From positions 62,001 to 126,000 of the forward strand of contig CAZWSL010000004.1 in assembly GCA_964636495.1 (NCBI GenBank): a stretch of DNA of 64,000 nt, given 5' to 3'. This DNA is from Desulfobacula sp964636495 (GTDB lineage: Bacteria > Desulfobacterota > Desulfobacteria > Desulfobacterales > Desulfobacteraceae). Position 1 is the first letter of the stretch. Each line of letters opens with the position of its first letter. Below, piece by piece: positions 35,584 through 44,710 of this stretch. Made by a program: the position numbers and the translations under genes. A model generated the notes under the pieces. That model worked only from the letters and a program-made list of their open reading frames with translations, had not been told where the DNA came from and did no database searches.

Positions 35584-36627
35584 ATGACAAATAAAAAAAC
35601 AGATCAGAAAAACATTGAAAAAATTTTACTTGACCATGGAGCAGGAGGAAAACTTTCCCACTCAATGTTCTCTCAAATGATTCTCCCTCTTTTTAACAAT
35701 CGTGAGCTTGCAAAACAGGATGATGGCGCAGTTCTTGACATACTTGATAAAAAAGGGGGAAAACTTGCTTTTTCAACTGATTCATATGTCGTTGACCCCC
35801 TCTTTTTTCCCGGAGGGAATATAGGCGATCTTGCTGTTAACGGTACGGTCAATGATATTGCAATGTGCGGAGCAGTCCCGCTTTATATCAGTGTGGGCCT
35901 GATCATTGAAGAGGGGTTCCCGAAACATGATCTTAAAACTATTCTTAAAACAATGGCAGATGCTGCCAGAAAAGCTCACATAAAAATCGTAACAGGTGAT
36001 ACCAAGGTCGTACCAAGGGGCAAAGCAGACAAAATATTTATCAACACTTCAGGTATTGGTGTAATCCCGGAAAAAGTCACTGTTTCAGGGAATCTGGCAG
36101 AACCCGGCGATAAAATCATCATAAGCGGAACCATTGCTGATCATGGAATTACGATATTGAGTACACGTGAAGGACTGGAGTTTAATTCCCCAATACAGAG
36201 TGACACGGCTCCCTTAAATAAAATGGTTCAGTCCATTATCCAGTCATGCCCGGATGTTCATGTCCTTCGGGACCCGACAAGGGGCGGTCTCGGCACGACA
36301 CTGAATGAGATCGCTTCCCAGTCTGGCGTTGGAATTACAATTTTTGAAAAATCTCTTCCTGTCAGGGCAGAGGTACAGGGAATATGTGAACTCCTTGGAT
36401 TTGATCCTCTCTATATCGCTAATGAAGGCAAGCTTGTTGCTTTTGTATCAGAAAAAAACTCCAGAAAACTGCTTGATATCATTCAGCAGGATGAGTTTGG
36501 CAGAAATGCTGCTGTAATTGGTGAAGTAACTGACAGAAAATGTGGAAGCGTACTTCTTGAAACCGTAATTGGAGGCTGTAGAACTATTGATATGCTCACC
36601 GGTGATCAGCTTCCGAGAATATGCTGA
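35584..36627 (+). CDS. hypE: Hydrogenase maturation protein HypE
   Basis: A 347-residue PurM-like ATPase. It begins with the HypE segment ILLDHGAGGKLSHSMFSQMI, has the FSTDSYVVDPLFFPGGNIGDLAVNG nucleotide/metal loop, VTGDTKVVPRG, and LRDPTRGGLGTTLNEIA. It ends in LPRIC, the conserved C-terminal Cys that is carbamoylated by HypF and dehydrated to thiocyanate for the Fe cyanide ligands. It lies 312 bp before the hydrogenase structural genes, separated from hypCFD by lysA and two unrelated genes. Confidence 0.95.
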   Translation: MTNKKTDQKNIEKILLDHGAGGKLSHSMFSQMILPLFNNRELAKQDDGAVLDILDKKGGKLAFSTDSYVVDPLFFPGGNIGDLAVNGTVNDIAMCGAVPLYISVGLIIEEGFPKHDLKTILKTMADAARKAHIKIVTGDTKVVPRGKADKIFINTSGIGVIPEKVTVSGNLAEPGDKIIISGTIADHGITILSTREGLEFNSPIQSDTAPLNKMVQSIIQSCPDVHVLRDPTRGGLGTTLNEIASQSGVGITIFEKSLPVRAEVQGICELLGFDPLYIANEGKLVAFVSEKNSRKLLDIIQQDEFGRNAAVIGEVTDRKCGSVLLETVIGGCRTIDMLTGDQLPRIC

Positions 36628-36938
36628 CAAATATACTTTGAGCGTAATAAAAACCAGCAGCAGAATCTATAAAATTATCCGACTGATGGCTGCTGGACAA
36701 TCAACTGGAAGCTGCTTTTAAAGCTTAAATAAATTTAAATTAACTCTTGCATTATTATTCATTATTTCATATCATTTTTCTATTTGAATTTACTGCTGGT
36801 TTCAATATATCGCTGTTCCCATTACATTGAAGTGTTACATATCATCATCTGGTGAAGGAGGAAGATCATAATATAAACACAGCCTGAGTAAAAATCTGGC
36901 GATTTTACTTTCAGGCAAAAAACCAAGGAGGTAAGTAA
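36628..36938 (+). promoter_or_regulatory. Leader region of the hydrogenase operon with hairpins
   Basis: Two inverted repeats occur. CCAGCAGC (36654-36661) pairs with GCTGCTGG (36689-36696), just after hypE, without a T-run. Nearer the hydrogenase, GCCTGA-GTAAAA (36882-36893) pairs with TTTTAC-TT-TCAGGC (36903-36916) with a two-base bulge, ending nine bases before the AAGGAGG ribosome site of the small subunit gene. The second hairpin is in position to influence translation or mRNA stability. No convincing promoter was identified. Confidence 0.45.
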
Positions 36939-38072
36939 ATGCCAAAAGTCTTTAATGCTTTGTCAACTAAAGGGCAAGGGGATAAGGGGCCTGAAATTAA
37001 TGGTATTGCCCGTAGAGATTTTCTAAAATTCTGCACTTTAACTGCTGCGACTCTTGGATTACCGTTAAACATGGCAACAGCCATTGCCGACACTATCACC
37101 AGCAAAAAAAGACCGCCTGTAATATGGCTGCACTTCCAGGAATGCACAGGATGTACAGAGACTCTATTAAGAGCGACCCACCCGACTGTTGAACATCTGA
37201 TCCTTGATCTTATCTCTCTTGACTATTCTGAAACACTGATGACTGGTGCAGGTTATCAGGCTGAAGCAGCTCTTCACAAATCCATCAAGGAAAATGCAGG
37301 TAAATTTATTCTTGTCGTGGAAGGATCAATTCCGACCAAAGACAATGGTATCTATTGTAAAATAGGCGGTAAGACTGCTCTCTCTATTCTTGAAGAGATT
37401 GCACCAAAAGCGGCTGCTGTTGTCGCTATTGGATCGTGTGCCTCATGGGGAGGTCTGCAGTCTTCTGACCCCAACCCCACTGAAGCAAAAGGGGTACCGG
37501 AAATTATTACAGACAAACCTGTAATAACGCTGCCCGGATGCCCGGCAAGCCCCTACAACCTTTTGTCAACAGTGCTTTACTATCTTACACTCAATAAACT
37601 TCCTGCACTTGATGATAAAGGCCGACCCAAATTTGCCTACGGCACTCTGATTCATGAAAACTGCGAACGCAGACCCCATTTTGATGCCGGCAGATTCGCC
37701 TGGAAATATGGTGATGAAGGTCACCGCCAGGGATGGTGCCTGTTTCAACTTGGCTGTAAAGGTCCTGAAACACATGCGAACTGTCCTGTTCAATTATTTG
37801 GTGATGTGGGTTCCAATGCATGGCCTGTTGGCACAGGACACCCCTGTTTCGGCTGTACGGAAAAAGGAGTCGGTTTTGAAAAACCACTCCACCAAACTGT
37901 TGATTCTGTTATTCCACCCCTGACCTATCCAAAAGTGGAAGGAGAACGGCAGGGCAAGGGAATGAATGCAGGCGGAGCTGCCATTGCCGGTGTAATAGCC
38001 GGTGCAGCAGTTACTGCCGGAATAAAGGTAACAAAAGCGCTTAAAGAAGATACCGAAACAGATAAGAAATAA
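36939..38072 (+). CDS. hybO: Periplasmic [NiFe] hydrogenase small subunit (Hyb type)
   Basis: A 377-residue small subunit with a Tat signal (IARRDFLKFCTLTAATLG, residues 23-40). Ligands for all three clusters are visible: proximal (ECTGCTETLLR, GSCASWGG, LPGCPASP), distal (LIHENCERR, GWCLFQLGCKGP) and medial (NCPVQLF, HPCFGC), in the order of standard oxygen-sensitive enzymes, without extra proximal Cys. A C-terminal membrane helix (AAIAGVIAGAAVTAGI) anchors it. It transfers electrons from the Ni-Fe site to the Fe-S/cytochrome-like subunits. The gene order small, Fe-S, NrfD-like, large is that of hybOABC (group 1c-like). The symbol follows this synteny. Confidence 0.9.
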   Translation: MPKVFNALSTKGQGDKGPEINGIARRDFLKFCTLTAATLGLPLNMATAIADTITSKKRPPVIWLHFQECTGCTETLLRATHPTVEHLILDLISLDYSETLMTGAGYQAEAALHKSIKENAGKFILVVEGSIPTKDNGIYCKIGGKTALSILEEIAPKAAAVVAIGSCASWGGLQSSDPNPTEAKGVPEIITDKPVITLPGCPASPYNLLSTVLYYLTLNKLPALDDKGRPKFAYGTLIHENCERRPHFDAGRFAWKYGDEGHRQGWCLFQLGCKGPETHANCPVQLFGDVGSNAWPVGTGHPCFGCTEKGVGFEKPLHQTVDSVIPPLTYPKVEGERQGKGMNAGGAAIAGVIAGAAVTAGIKVTKALKEDTETDKK

Positions 38073-38085
38073 CAGGGAGGGATAT

Positions 38086-39027
38086 ATGAAAGTTGATCGT
38101 AGAGATTTTCTAAAAGTACTCTCCGCAGGCGCTGTTACTACTGCTGTTCCTGATAATGTTTTTGCAAGAGCAAAAAAAGAGGTTTCACCCGGTGCAGTCG
38201 GAATCCTTTATGACGCCACTCTGTGCATAGGGTGTAAAAATTGTGAAATGGCGTGTCAGAATTACAACAAATTAACATCTCAACCTTCTGACATCAGTAA
38301 AAAAGATTTTGATCCATACAATTTTGCCTTGAACAAAATTCAAATCTACAGGAACGGAGAGAAAAAAGAGAAAGAGAGTAAAGCAGAATACAGCTTTTTC
38401 AAAAAAGCATGCATGCACTGTATTGACCCCAATTGTGTCTCAGCCTGTCCTGCTTCTGCTCTGACAAAAGATTCAGACAACGGAATTGTGTCGTGGAATG
38501 CAGATGCGTGTATTGGATGCCGCTACTGCCAGGTTGCATGTCCGTTTCTGATTCCAAAATTTGAGTATGACGCTGCATTTCCGGAAATCATCAAATGTGA
38601 AATGTGCCAGCATGTTCAGGCAAGGGGCAGAATACCAGGATGCTGTGATTTCTGTCCTACCGGAGCTGCTGTTTTCGGCAAATTTTCAGATATATTGCAG
38701 GAGGCTAAAAAAAGACTCGATCTGCCTGAAAAAAGCAGTTATACATATCCTGTCGGTGACTTGAGCGGAGAAAAATCAAAAACCAACCCGGTTAAAAAAT
38801 ACGTCAATTATGTATATGGAGAAAAAGAGGGTGGAGGAACTCAGTACCTGATATTATCTGCTGTGCCATTTGAAAAACTGGGACTGCCAAAACTGCCTGA
38901 TTACTCAAATGCTTCTAAAACTGAAGGTCTGCAGCATACACTCTATAAAGGAATGATCGCTCCTATTGTATTATTTGCAGGGCTCGCATTTATAACCTAT
39001 AAAACTGCAAAAGCAGAAGATGAATAA
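38086..39027 (+). CDS. hybA: Hydrogenase electron-transfer Fe-S subunit (HybA-like)
   Basis: A 313-residue ferredoxin-like subunit with a Tat signal (VDRRDFLKVLSAGAV). Four [4Fe-4S] motifs are visible: CIGCKNCEMACQ, CMHCIDPNCVSACP, CIGCRYCQVACP and the split CEMCQHV with CCDFCP. A C-terminal helix (YKGMIAPIVLFAGLAFITY) anchors it to the membrane. It carries electrons from the small subunit to the NrfD-like membrane subunit. Only 13 bp separate it from each neighbour, consistent with one operon. Confidence 0.9.
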   Translation: MKVDRRDFLKVLSAGAVTTAVPDNVFARAKKEVSPGAVGILYDATLCIGCKNCEMACQNYNKLTSQPSDISKKDFDPYNFALNKIQIYRNGEKKEKESKAEYSFFKKACMHCIDPNCVSACPASALTKDSDNGIVSWNADACIGCRYCQVACPFLIPKFEYDAAFPEIIKCEMCQHVQARGRIPGCCDFCPTGAAVFGKFSDILQEAKKRLDLPEKSSYTYPVGDLSGEKSKTNPVKKYVNYVYGEKEGGGTQYLILSAVPFEKLGLPKLPDYSNASKTEGLQHTLYKGMIAPIVLFAGLAFITYKTAKAEDE

Positions 39028-39039
39028 AGGAGAATAAAT

Positions 39040-40176
39040 ATGAGCAAACTAAAGCCGGTTAAAGGCAAAATTTTAACACTGCCATTTTTGACTCTTTTAG
39101 TATTATCTATTATTGCACTGATATTTATTGCAAAACGATTTGTATACGGAATCGGTTCCGTATCAAATATGAGTGACGGATACCCCTGGGGGATGTGGAT
39201 TGTCTATGATGTAGTCACTGGAACTGCCATTGCTTGCGGTGGATATGCCATGGCAATCCTGGTTTATGTTTTTAACAAGGGAGAATACCATCCCCTTGTA
39301 AGGTCGGCACTGCTGGCAAGTATGTTTGGCTATACGCTTGCCTCGGTTTCCATATTTTTCGATGTGGGCAGATACTGGCAGATGTATAATATTTTTCTGC
39401 CCTGGTATGCCAATACAAATTCTGTAATGTTTGAAGTTGCAGCATGTATTGCAACTTATGTTCTTGTAATGTGGCTGGAATTTTCCCCTGCATTCTTTGA
39501 AAGGATCGGCAGCGAAAAAACATTGAAAAAAATTAATTCTGTAATGTTTGTATTTATCGCCCTCGGGATTCTGCTGCCCACAATGCATCAGTCATCCCTT
39601 GGAAGCCTGATGATTATTGCAGGAGAAAAATTATCAGGTCTGTGGCAGACCGGTTTTCTGCCCCTGCTGTTTTTAATCTCAGCAATTATGATGGGTTTTG
39701 GCATGGTCATTTTTGAATCTCTCTTTTCTTCGGTTACACTTAAAAGGCCCCTTGAGACTCCGCTGCTTGAAAAATTATCCAGTGTCATCCCAAAACTTCT
39801 GATTGCATTTTTAATTATACGCTTTGCTGATTTAATTTTCAGGGGTAAAATTGGTTTGATATTTGATTTTAATCTTCAAAGTTTGATGTTTATAATTGAA
39901 AACCTGTTGTTTATCTTTCCTTTAATCATATTGTCATCAAAAAAGAATAGAGAGCAGTCAAGCTGCCTGTTTTTATCAGCTGTTTCCCTGGTACTTGCCG
40001 GCAGTGTCTATCGTTTTGATGCCTTCCTGGTTGGATTCAGTCCGGGAGCAAACTGGCATTATTTCCCCTCATTTGCTGAAATTATGATTACTGTTGGAAT
40101 TGTTTCAATGGAAATCATGGCATATCTGATCTTCATAAAAACACTGCCCGTGCTGCCTGATGTCAAACATGCATAA
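39040..40176 (+). CDS. hybB: Hydrogenase membrane subunit (HybB, NrfD/PsrC family)
   Basis: A 378-residue integral membrane protein with about ten hydrophobic helices. It shows NrfD/HybB-type features, including the GYPWGMWIVYDVVTG segment after the first helix, GYAMAILVYVFNKGEYHP, the DVGRYWQMYN loop and LLPTMHQSSLGSLMII. It is expected to pass electrons from HybA to the menaquinone pool, without haem ligands of its own. It is flanked by the Fe-S subunit and the large subunit in one operon. Confidence 0.9.
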   Translation: MSKLKPVKGKILTLPFLTLLVLSIIALIFIAKRFVYGIGSVSNMSDGYPWGMWIVYDVVTGTAIACGGYAMAILVYVFNKGEYHPLVRSALLASMFGYTLASVSIFFDVGRYWQMYNIFLPWYANTNSVMFEVAACIATYVLVMWLEFSPAFFERIGSEKTLKKINSVMFVFIALGILLPTMHQSSLGSLMIIAGEKLSGLWQTGFLPLLFLISAIMMGFGMVIFESLFSSVTLKRPLETPLLEKLSSVIPKLLIAFLIIRFADLIFRGKIGLIFDFNLQSLMFIIENLLFIFPLIILSSKKNREQSSCLFLSAVSLVLAGSVYRFDAFLVGFSPGANWHYFPSFAEIMITVGIVSMEIMAYLIFIKTLPVLPDVKHA

Positions 40177-40200
40177 AACTTTTCAAGGAGAAAATAAAAA

Positions 40201-41901
40201 ATGTCAAAAATAATAACAATTGATCCTGTTACAAGAATTGAAGGACATTTACGCATTGATTGCAAAGTCAATAATGGAAAAATAGAAAAAGCGTGGTCAT
40301 CCGGCCAGATGTACCGTGGTATTGAAACAATTTTAAAGGGGCGTGATCCGCGGGATGCCTGGCTTTACACACAAAGATTGTGTGGTGTATGTACAACAGT
40401 TCACGCCATTGCTTCTGTACGGGCAGTTGAAAATGCACTTGATCTGCCAATTCCAAAAAATGCACAGTATATCCGCAATTTAATAATTGCAGCACACTGT
40501 ATCCATGACCATATCGTGCATTTTTACCACCTTTCAGCTTTGGACTGGGTAGATATTGTCTCTGCCCTGAGTGCTGATGTAAAAAAAGCTTCTGCTGTAG
40601 CCCAGAGTCTGTCACCATGGCATTCCAATGGAGTACAGGAACTGCAGGCTGTCAAAGATAAATTAAAGGGTTTTGTCAACACAGGCCAGCTTGGTATTTT
40701 TCAGAATGGATACTGGGGCCACCCTGCCATGAAACTCTCTCCTGAAATCAATCTTGTTGCAGCTGCCCACTATCTTCAGGCTTTTGACTATCAGAGATAT
40801 GCAAACCAGATTGTGACTATCCTGGGAAGTAAAACCCCTCATATTCAGAACCTTGCCGTAGGAGGAGTAGCAAACCCCATTAATCCGGACAGCCAGTCAG
40901 CCCTGAATTTTGAACGCCTTTACTATGTTAAATCATTGATGGACAAGGTTGGCGATTTTATCAAAAACGTATACCTTATTGATGTTGCTGCAGTAGCAGC
41001 ACACTATCCTGACTGGTTTGGATATGGTGCAGGAGTCACTAACTACCTCTCTGTACCTGAATTTCCAGAAGATGAAGCAGGATCTGTTTTTGGAACTGAA
41101 GGCGGATATATTCCAGGTGGTGATGTAAGCAAATTCCAGGCTATTACGAGCTTTAAAGATGAACTGTTCAGGTCAAATGTGCAGGAGAGTGTAAAACACT
41201 CCTGGTATGAAGGTGACTGGGCAAAACATCCCTGGGAGGAAGAGACAGAACCGAGACCTGGAGAGTTTAATGGTGATGAAAAATATTCATGGGTAAAAGC
41301 GCCCTCCTTCAAAGGCATGCCAGCCCAGGTAGGCCCTCTTGCAAATGTACTGGCAATGTATGTTTCAGGCAATAAAGACGTACAGAAATATGCAAACCTT
41401 GCACTGGAAAAAGTAAGTGCACTTGCAGGGATAAAAGCTGAGATAAAACATCTGCACTCAACTCTTGGAAGACATGCGGCAAGGGCTGTACGCTGTGCTG
41501 CACTCTATGGTGTGATGAAAAGAAACTATGATCTCCTGATAAATAATATCAGCTCAGGAGATGTTGATACATTTAATGCGCCAGTTTTTCCAAATGGCGA
41601 ACAGAGAGGTTTTGGTTTCCATGAAGCCCCAAGGGGAACGCTTTCCCACTGGGTGGTGATAGACAGCGGAAAAATTAAAAACTATCAGTGCGTTGTTCCC
41701 TCCACCTGGAATGCAGGCCCGAGGAATCAGGATGATATGCCGGGTCCCTATGAAGCTTCTCTTGTTGGAAATCCTGTTGCTGATGAAAAACTGCCCCTTG
41801 AAGTATTAAGGACTGTTCACTCTTTTGACCCATGTCTTGCATGTGCCATACATATACATGATAATAAAAAAAGGGATATTGTAAAGGTAAATGCCCTGTA
41901 A
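40201..41901 (+). CDS. hybC: [NiFe] hydrogenase large subunit
   Basis: A 566-residue catalytic subunit. It starts with the conserved IITIDPVTRIEGHLRI block. The nickel ligands are in LCGVCTTVHA (N-terminal pair) and SFDPCLACAIH (C-terminal pair). The 15 residues after the final His of DPCxxCxxH (IHDNKKRDIVKVNAL) are the extension expected to be cut by the maturation protease. AAGGAG precedes the ATG. The stop overlaps the protease start (TAATG). Confidence 0.95.
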   Translation: MSKIITIDPVTRIEGHLRIDCKVNNGKIEKAWSSGQMYRGIETILKGRDPRDAWLYTQRLCGVCTTVHAIASVRAVENALDLPIPKNAQYIRNLIIAAHCIHDHIVHFYHLSALDWVDIVSALSADVKKASAVAQSLSPWHSNGVQELQAVKDKLKGFVNTGQLGIFQNGYWGHPAMKLSPEINLVAAAHYLQAFDYQRYANQIVTILGSKTPHIQNLAVGGVANPINPDSQSALNFERLYYVKSLMDKVGDFIKNVYLIDVAAVAAHYPDWFGYGAGVTNYLSVPEFPEDEAGSVFGTEGGYIPGGDVSKFQAITSFKDELFRSNVQESVKHSWYEGDWAKHPWEEETEPRPGEFNGDEKYSWVKAPSFKGMPAQVGPLANVLAMYVSGNKDVQKYANLALEKVSALAGIKAEIKHLHSTLGRHAARAVRCAALYGVMKRNYDLLINNISSGDVDTFNAPVFPNGEQRGFGFHEAPRGTLSHWVVIDSGKIKNYQCVVPSTWNAGPRNQDDMPGPYEASLVGNPVADEKLPLEVLRTVHSFDPCLACAIHIHDNKKRDIVKVNAL

Positions 41902-42389
41902 TGGATAAAGAGAGAATTGCCGTAATGGGCATCGGCAATATCCTGATGCAGGATGAAGGTATTGGTGTCCATATTGTCAGGAAACTGGAAACATATCAAT
42001 TTCATCCCCATATTGATCTCATAGACGGAGGAAATATGGGGATGGATCTCCTCCCTTTTTTTGATGAACACGACAAAATAATCATTGTGGATGCAGTGGA
42101 CTTTGAAAAAGAAGCAGGATTTATCGACATCATTGAAAATGATGATATCCTTGCTCTTTTCACCACAAAAATGTCCCTGCACCACCTTGGCCTGAAAGAT
42201 GTTCTAAGTTATGCAAAACTCCTTGGCCAGACCCCGGAAGATCTCTGTCTTGTAGGTATACAGCCGGAAAAGGTTGAGTTGTCAATGCAGTTGTCTGACA
42301 CTGTGAATTCCAGATGCGATAAAATGATAAATCTGGTTCTGGAAAAGTTAAAACAGTGGGACGTTGCCTCTTCTCCTGTAAAAAGCTGA
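41901..42389 (+). CDS. hybD: Hydrogenase maturation protease (HybD/HyaD type)
   Basis: A 162-residue M52 endopeptidase. The Ni-binding residues are in IGNILMQDEGIGVHIV (Glu), DLIDGGNMGMDLLPFF (Asp) and MSLHHLGLKDVL (His). It removes the C-terminal extension of the large subunit after nickel insertion. Its start codon overlaps the large-subunit stop by one base, so the two are translationally coupled. The gene ends 2 bp before the convergent sulP gene. Confidence 0.93.
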   Translation: MDKERIAVMGIGNILMQDEGIGVHIVRKLETYQFHPHIDLIDGGNMGMDLLPFFDEHDKIIIVDAVDFEKEAGFIDIIENDDILALFTTKMSLHHLGLKDVLSYAKLLGQTPEDLCLVGIQPEKVELSMQLSDTVNSRCDKMINLVLEKLKQWDVASSPVKS

Positions 42390-42391
42390 AC

Positions 42392-44566
42392 TCACATATC
42401 AAGAGGCATATAGTGTTTCAGCGGGCAGTCTGAGCAGTCCCCCCGTATGTGGATCTGTTTATAAATGGATTCCAGGGCTGACGTGGCATTGGGATATATA
42501 TTTTTTCTTCCAAGCTTATCAGTCAGGTGAGTCCTCTCCATTACAGCAAGAACCTCTTCCTTTAAACCGCAGAATGATATTTCCCGTCCTGAACTTCTCA
42601 CCGTATTAATCAGTATGGAAACCGCATTTTCACCTGAAGCATCAATGTCATTAATTCCTTTCGAGGCTATGAGGATATGCATTAATTCCGGATTTTCAGC
42701 AATATAGCCCAGCACTTTATCTTCAAGATAGGTGGCATTGGCAAAGATCAATGCACCGTCAAATCTTACAACTGCAATATGTCTGCATTTTTTCAGACCT
42801 ACTTTAAAGGCATCTTTCAGAATGTTGTCCCGGTCCTTTGAGAGTAGAGCCACCCGCGGCCGAAGGTGCTGGTATATAAAAAGCGCAAAAGTAAGTCCGA
42901 CACCCACCATGATACCCTCTTCAAGGTGCGGTGCAAAATAGAGCGTACACAGAAACGATATCACAGAGATAATTCCGTCGGCACGCTTGGCTTTCCAGGC
43001 ATGAATAAAGCCTGCTGCATTGACAAGACCTATTACAGCCATCATGATTACGGCAGCAAGGACTGCCTGGGGAAGATGATATAGAAGCGGGGTGAAAAAC
43101 AGCAGTGTCAGACCTACCACCAGGCTGGTTATAACGGAAGAGACGCCTGTAACAGCATTTGCCTGAAGATTTACTGCAGATCGTGAAAAAGACCCTGACA
43201 CAGCATAACTCTGTCCAAAAGCACCTATGATATTACCAAGTCCCTGCCCGATCAGTTCCTGATTGGGATCAAGTTTCTGCCCTGTTTTTGCTGCCATTGA
43301 TTTGGCAATGGCAATTGCTTCCATAAATCCAAGAAGAGAGATAATGACTGCAAAGGGGAGCAGTTGAATAAAAGCTGCGAAATAGGTAGTATTGTCAGGA
43401 GATCCGGGAATACTGATTTTCAGCCCTTTAGGGATATCACCCACAACTGCCCCAGCGCCTATCATCTGAATATGATTGATATTCAGCGCTTTATTGCCTA
43501 TTTTAATCCTCCATTTCCGTCCATCGGTTTCCAGATTCTGTGGCAGAGTTGCAGATGTGTAAAAAAGCTGAATTTCTCCACTGCTGTCACTGTCATCCTT
43601 TTGGGTAAATAAGTGGATAAATCTCAAATTTTCGCGCTTAATATGTGCAGCTCCTTTTGCTCTCTCAATCCTTGCCTGAACAAGAGCAAGTTCATGTTTA
43701 AGTTCAAGCTGCCTGTTGGAGTCGATAAGGAGACCATGTTCCGTGAAATTATCCATGCACGCTTTAAGATCATTGTTCAGAACAGTCCGTTTCTCACTTA
43801 AATTTTTTATCTCACGGATATGGTCGTTAAATGCAGTGATAATTTCTACAGTTTCAGGAGCGTTAAGGTTTTCAATGGATATATACCTGTCATTATTAAA
43901 TCCTGTAAATCTGGAGATTAAAATGGTTATGGCTACAGCTACAAGCACACCTGGAATTTTCGGATTTATCCTCTTTACAAACACCATGATGACAATGGCA
44001 AGTATTCCCATGCCAAGGGTGGGAAGATGGGTATAGTGTAAAGCTGATTTACATACATTGATTATTGTCTGGTAGTGATGGGGTGCTTTATCAACATAAA
44101 CTCCGAATAATTTTGACAGTTGCGATGAGGCTATGACAATTGCTGCAGCGTTGGTGAAACCATTGACCACAGGATGGGAAAGAAGATTAACCATGAGACC
44201 GAGCTTGAATATACCCAGGAAGAGTTGAAAAATTCCCACAGTCAATGCAAGAATGATTGAATAGGCTATAAACTGGGAACTTCCGGCAGTGGCAAGAGGT
44301 TCAAGAGAAGCTGCAGACATGAGAGAAACGATTGCAACAGGGCCCGTGGCGAGCTGACGGCTTGATCCGAACAGAGATGCCATCATCGGTGGCAGAAAAG
44401 CAGCATAGAGCCCAAAATATGCAGGGAGTCCGGCAAGCTGTGCATAGGCCATGGATTGTGGAATCAAAACCATGGCAACAGTAATGCCTGCTATAATATC
44501 AGCACTTAATTTTTCTCTGTTGTAATCATCGAACCACAGCAAAAAAGGGAATATTCTATACAGCAT
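42392..44566 (-). CDS. SulP-family anion transporter with large inserted loop and STAS domain
   Basis: A 724-residue transporter. The SulP signature near the N-terminus (ITVAMVLIPQSMAYAQLAGLPAYFGLYAAFLP) and the VVGDIPKGLKISIPG and GQGLGNIIGAFGQSYAVSGSFSRSAVN blocks are present, and a STAS domain covers about residues 580-705. Between membrane segments, residues about 238-375 form a hydrophilic, partly coiled-coil insertion (EKRTVLNNDLKACMDN, LALVQARIERAKG) not found in ordinary SulP proteins. The C-terminal end has CSDCPLKHY. In a sulfate reducer the likely cargo is sulfate or bicarbonate, but this is unproven. It is downstream of the PEP-binding protein gene on the same strand. Confidence 0.87.
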   Translation of the reverse strand: MLYRIFPFLLWFDDYNREKLSADIIAGITVAMVLIPQSMAYAQLAGLPAYFGLYAAFLPPMMASLFGSSRQLATGPVAIVSLMSAASLEPLATAGSSQFIAYSIILALTVGIFQLFLGIFKLGLMVNLLSHPVVNGFTNAAAIVIASSQLSKLFGVYVDKAPHHYQTIINVCKSALHYTHLPTLGMGILAIVIMVFVKRINPKIPGVLVAVAITILISRFTGFNNDRYISIENLNAPETVEIITAFNDHIREIKNLSEKRTVLNNDLKACMDNFTEHGLLIDSNRQLELKHELALVQARIERAKGAAHIKRENLRFIHLFTQKDDSDSSGEIQLFYTSATLPQNLETDGRKWRIKIGNKALNINHIQMIGAGAVVGDIPKGLKISIPGSPDNTTYFAAFIQLLPFAVIISLLGFMEAIAIAKSMAAKTGQKLDPNQELIGQGLGNIIGAFGQSYAVSGSFSRSAVNLQANAVTGVSSVITSLVVGLTLLFFTPLLYHLPQAVLAAVIMMAVIGLVNAAGFIHAWKAKRADGIISVISFLCTLYFAPHLEEGIMVGVGLTFALFIYQHLRPRVALLSKDRDNILKDAFKVGLKKCRHIAVVRFDGALIFANATYLEDKVLGYIAENPELMHILIASKGINDIDASGENAVSILINTVRSSGREISFCGLKEEVLAVMERTHLTDKLGRKNIYPNATSALESIYKQIHIRGDCSDCPLKHYMPLDM

Positions 44567-44641
44567 AAAATAGGCTCTTGATTTTATCTAATAATTTAAT
44601 CCTGCTTATATGAAGCATCAGTTTGTCAATGCAGGCATTGC

Positions 44642-44663
44642 GAAAAATATGGGGATATTTTTC
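44642..44663. repeat. Inverted repeat between sulP and the PEP-binding protein gene
   Basis: GAAAAATAT (44642-44650), GGGG, ATATTTTTC (44655-44663): perfect 9-bp arms. A second dyad, CAATGC-AG-GCATTG (44627-44640), is adjacent. Both lie in the 145-bp spacer upstream of sulP on its strand; operator or RNA hairpin, no T-run. Confidence 0.4.
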
Positions 44664-44710
44664 ATGCTCTCTTGTAAATGCTTGATTTATTCCGGACCAG
44701 AGTACTGGAT

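Noticed and set aside
36939..38072. Oxygen-tolerant hydrogenase with extra proximal-cluster Cys
   Set aside because: Only the standard four proximal Cys are visible (ECTGC pair, GSC, PGCP).
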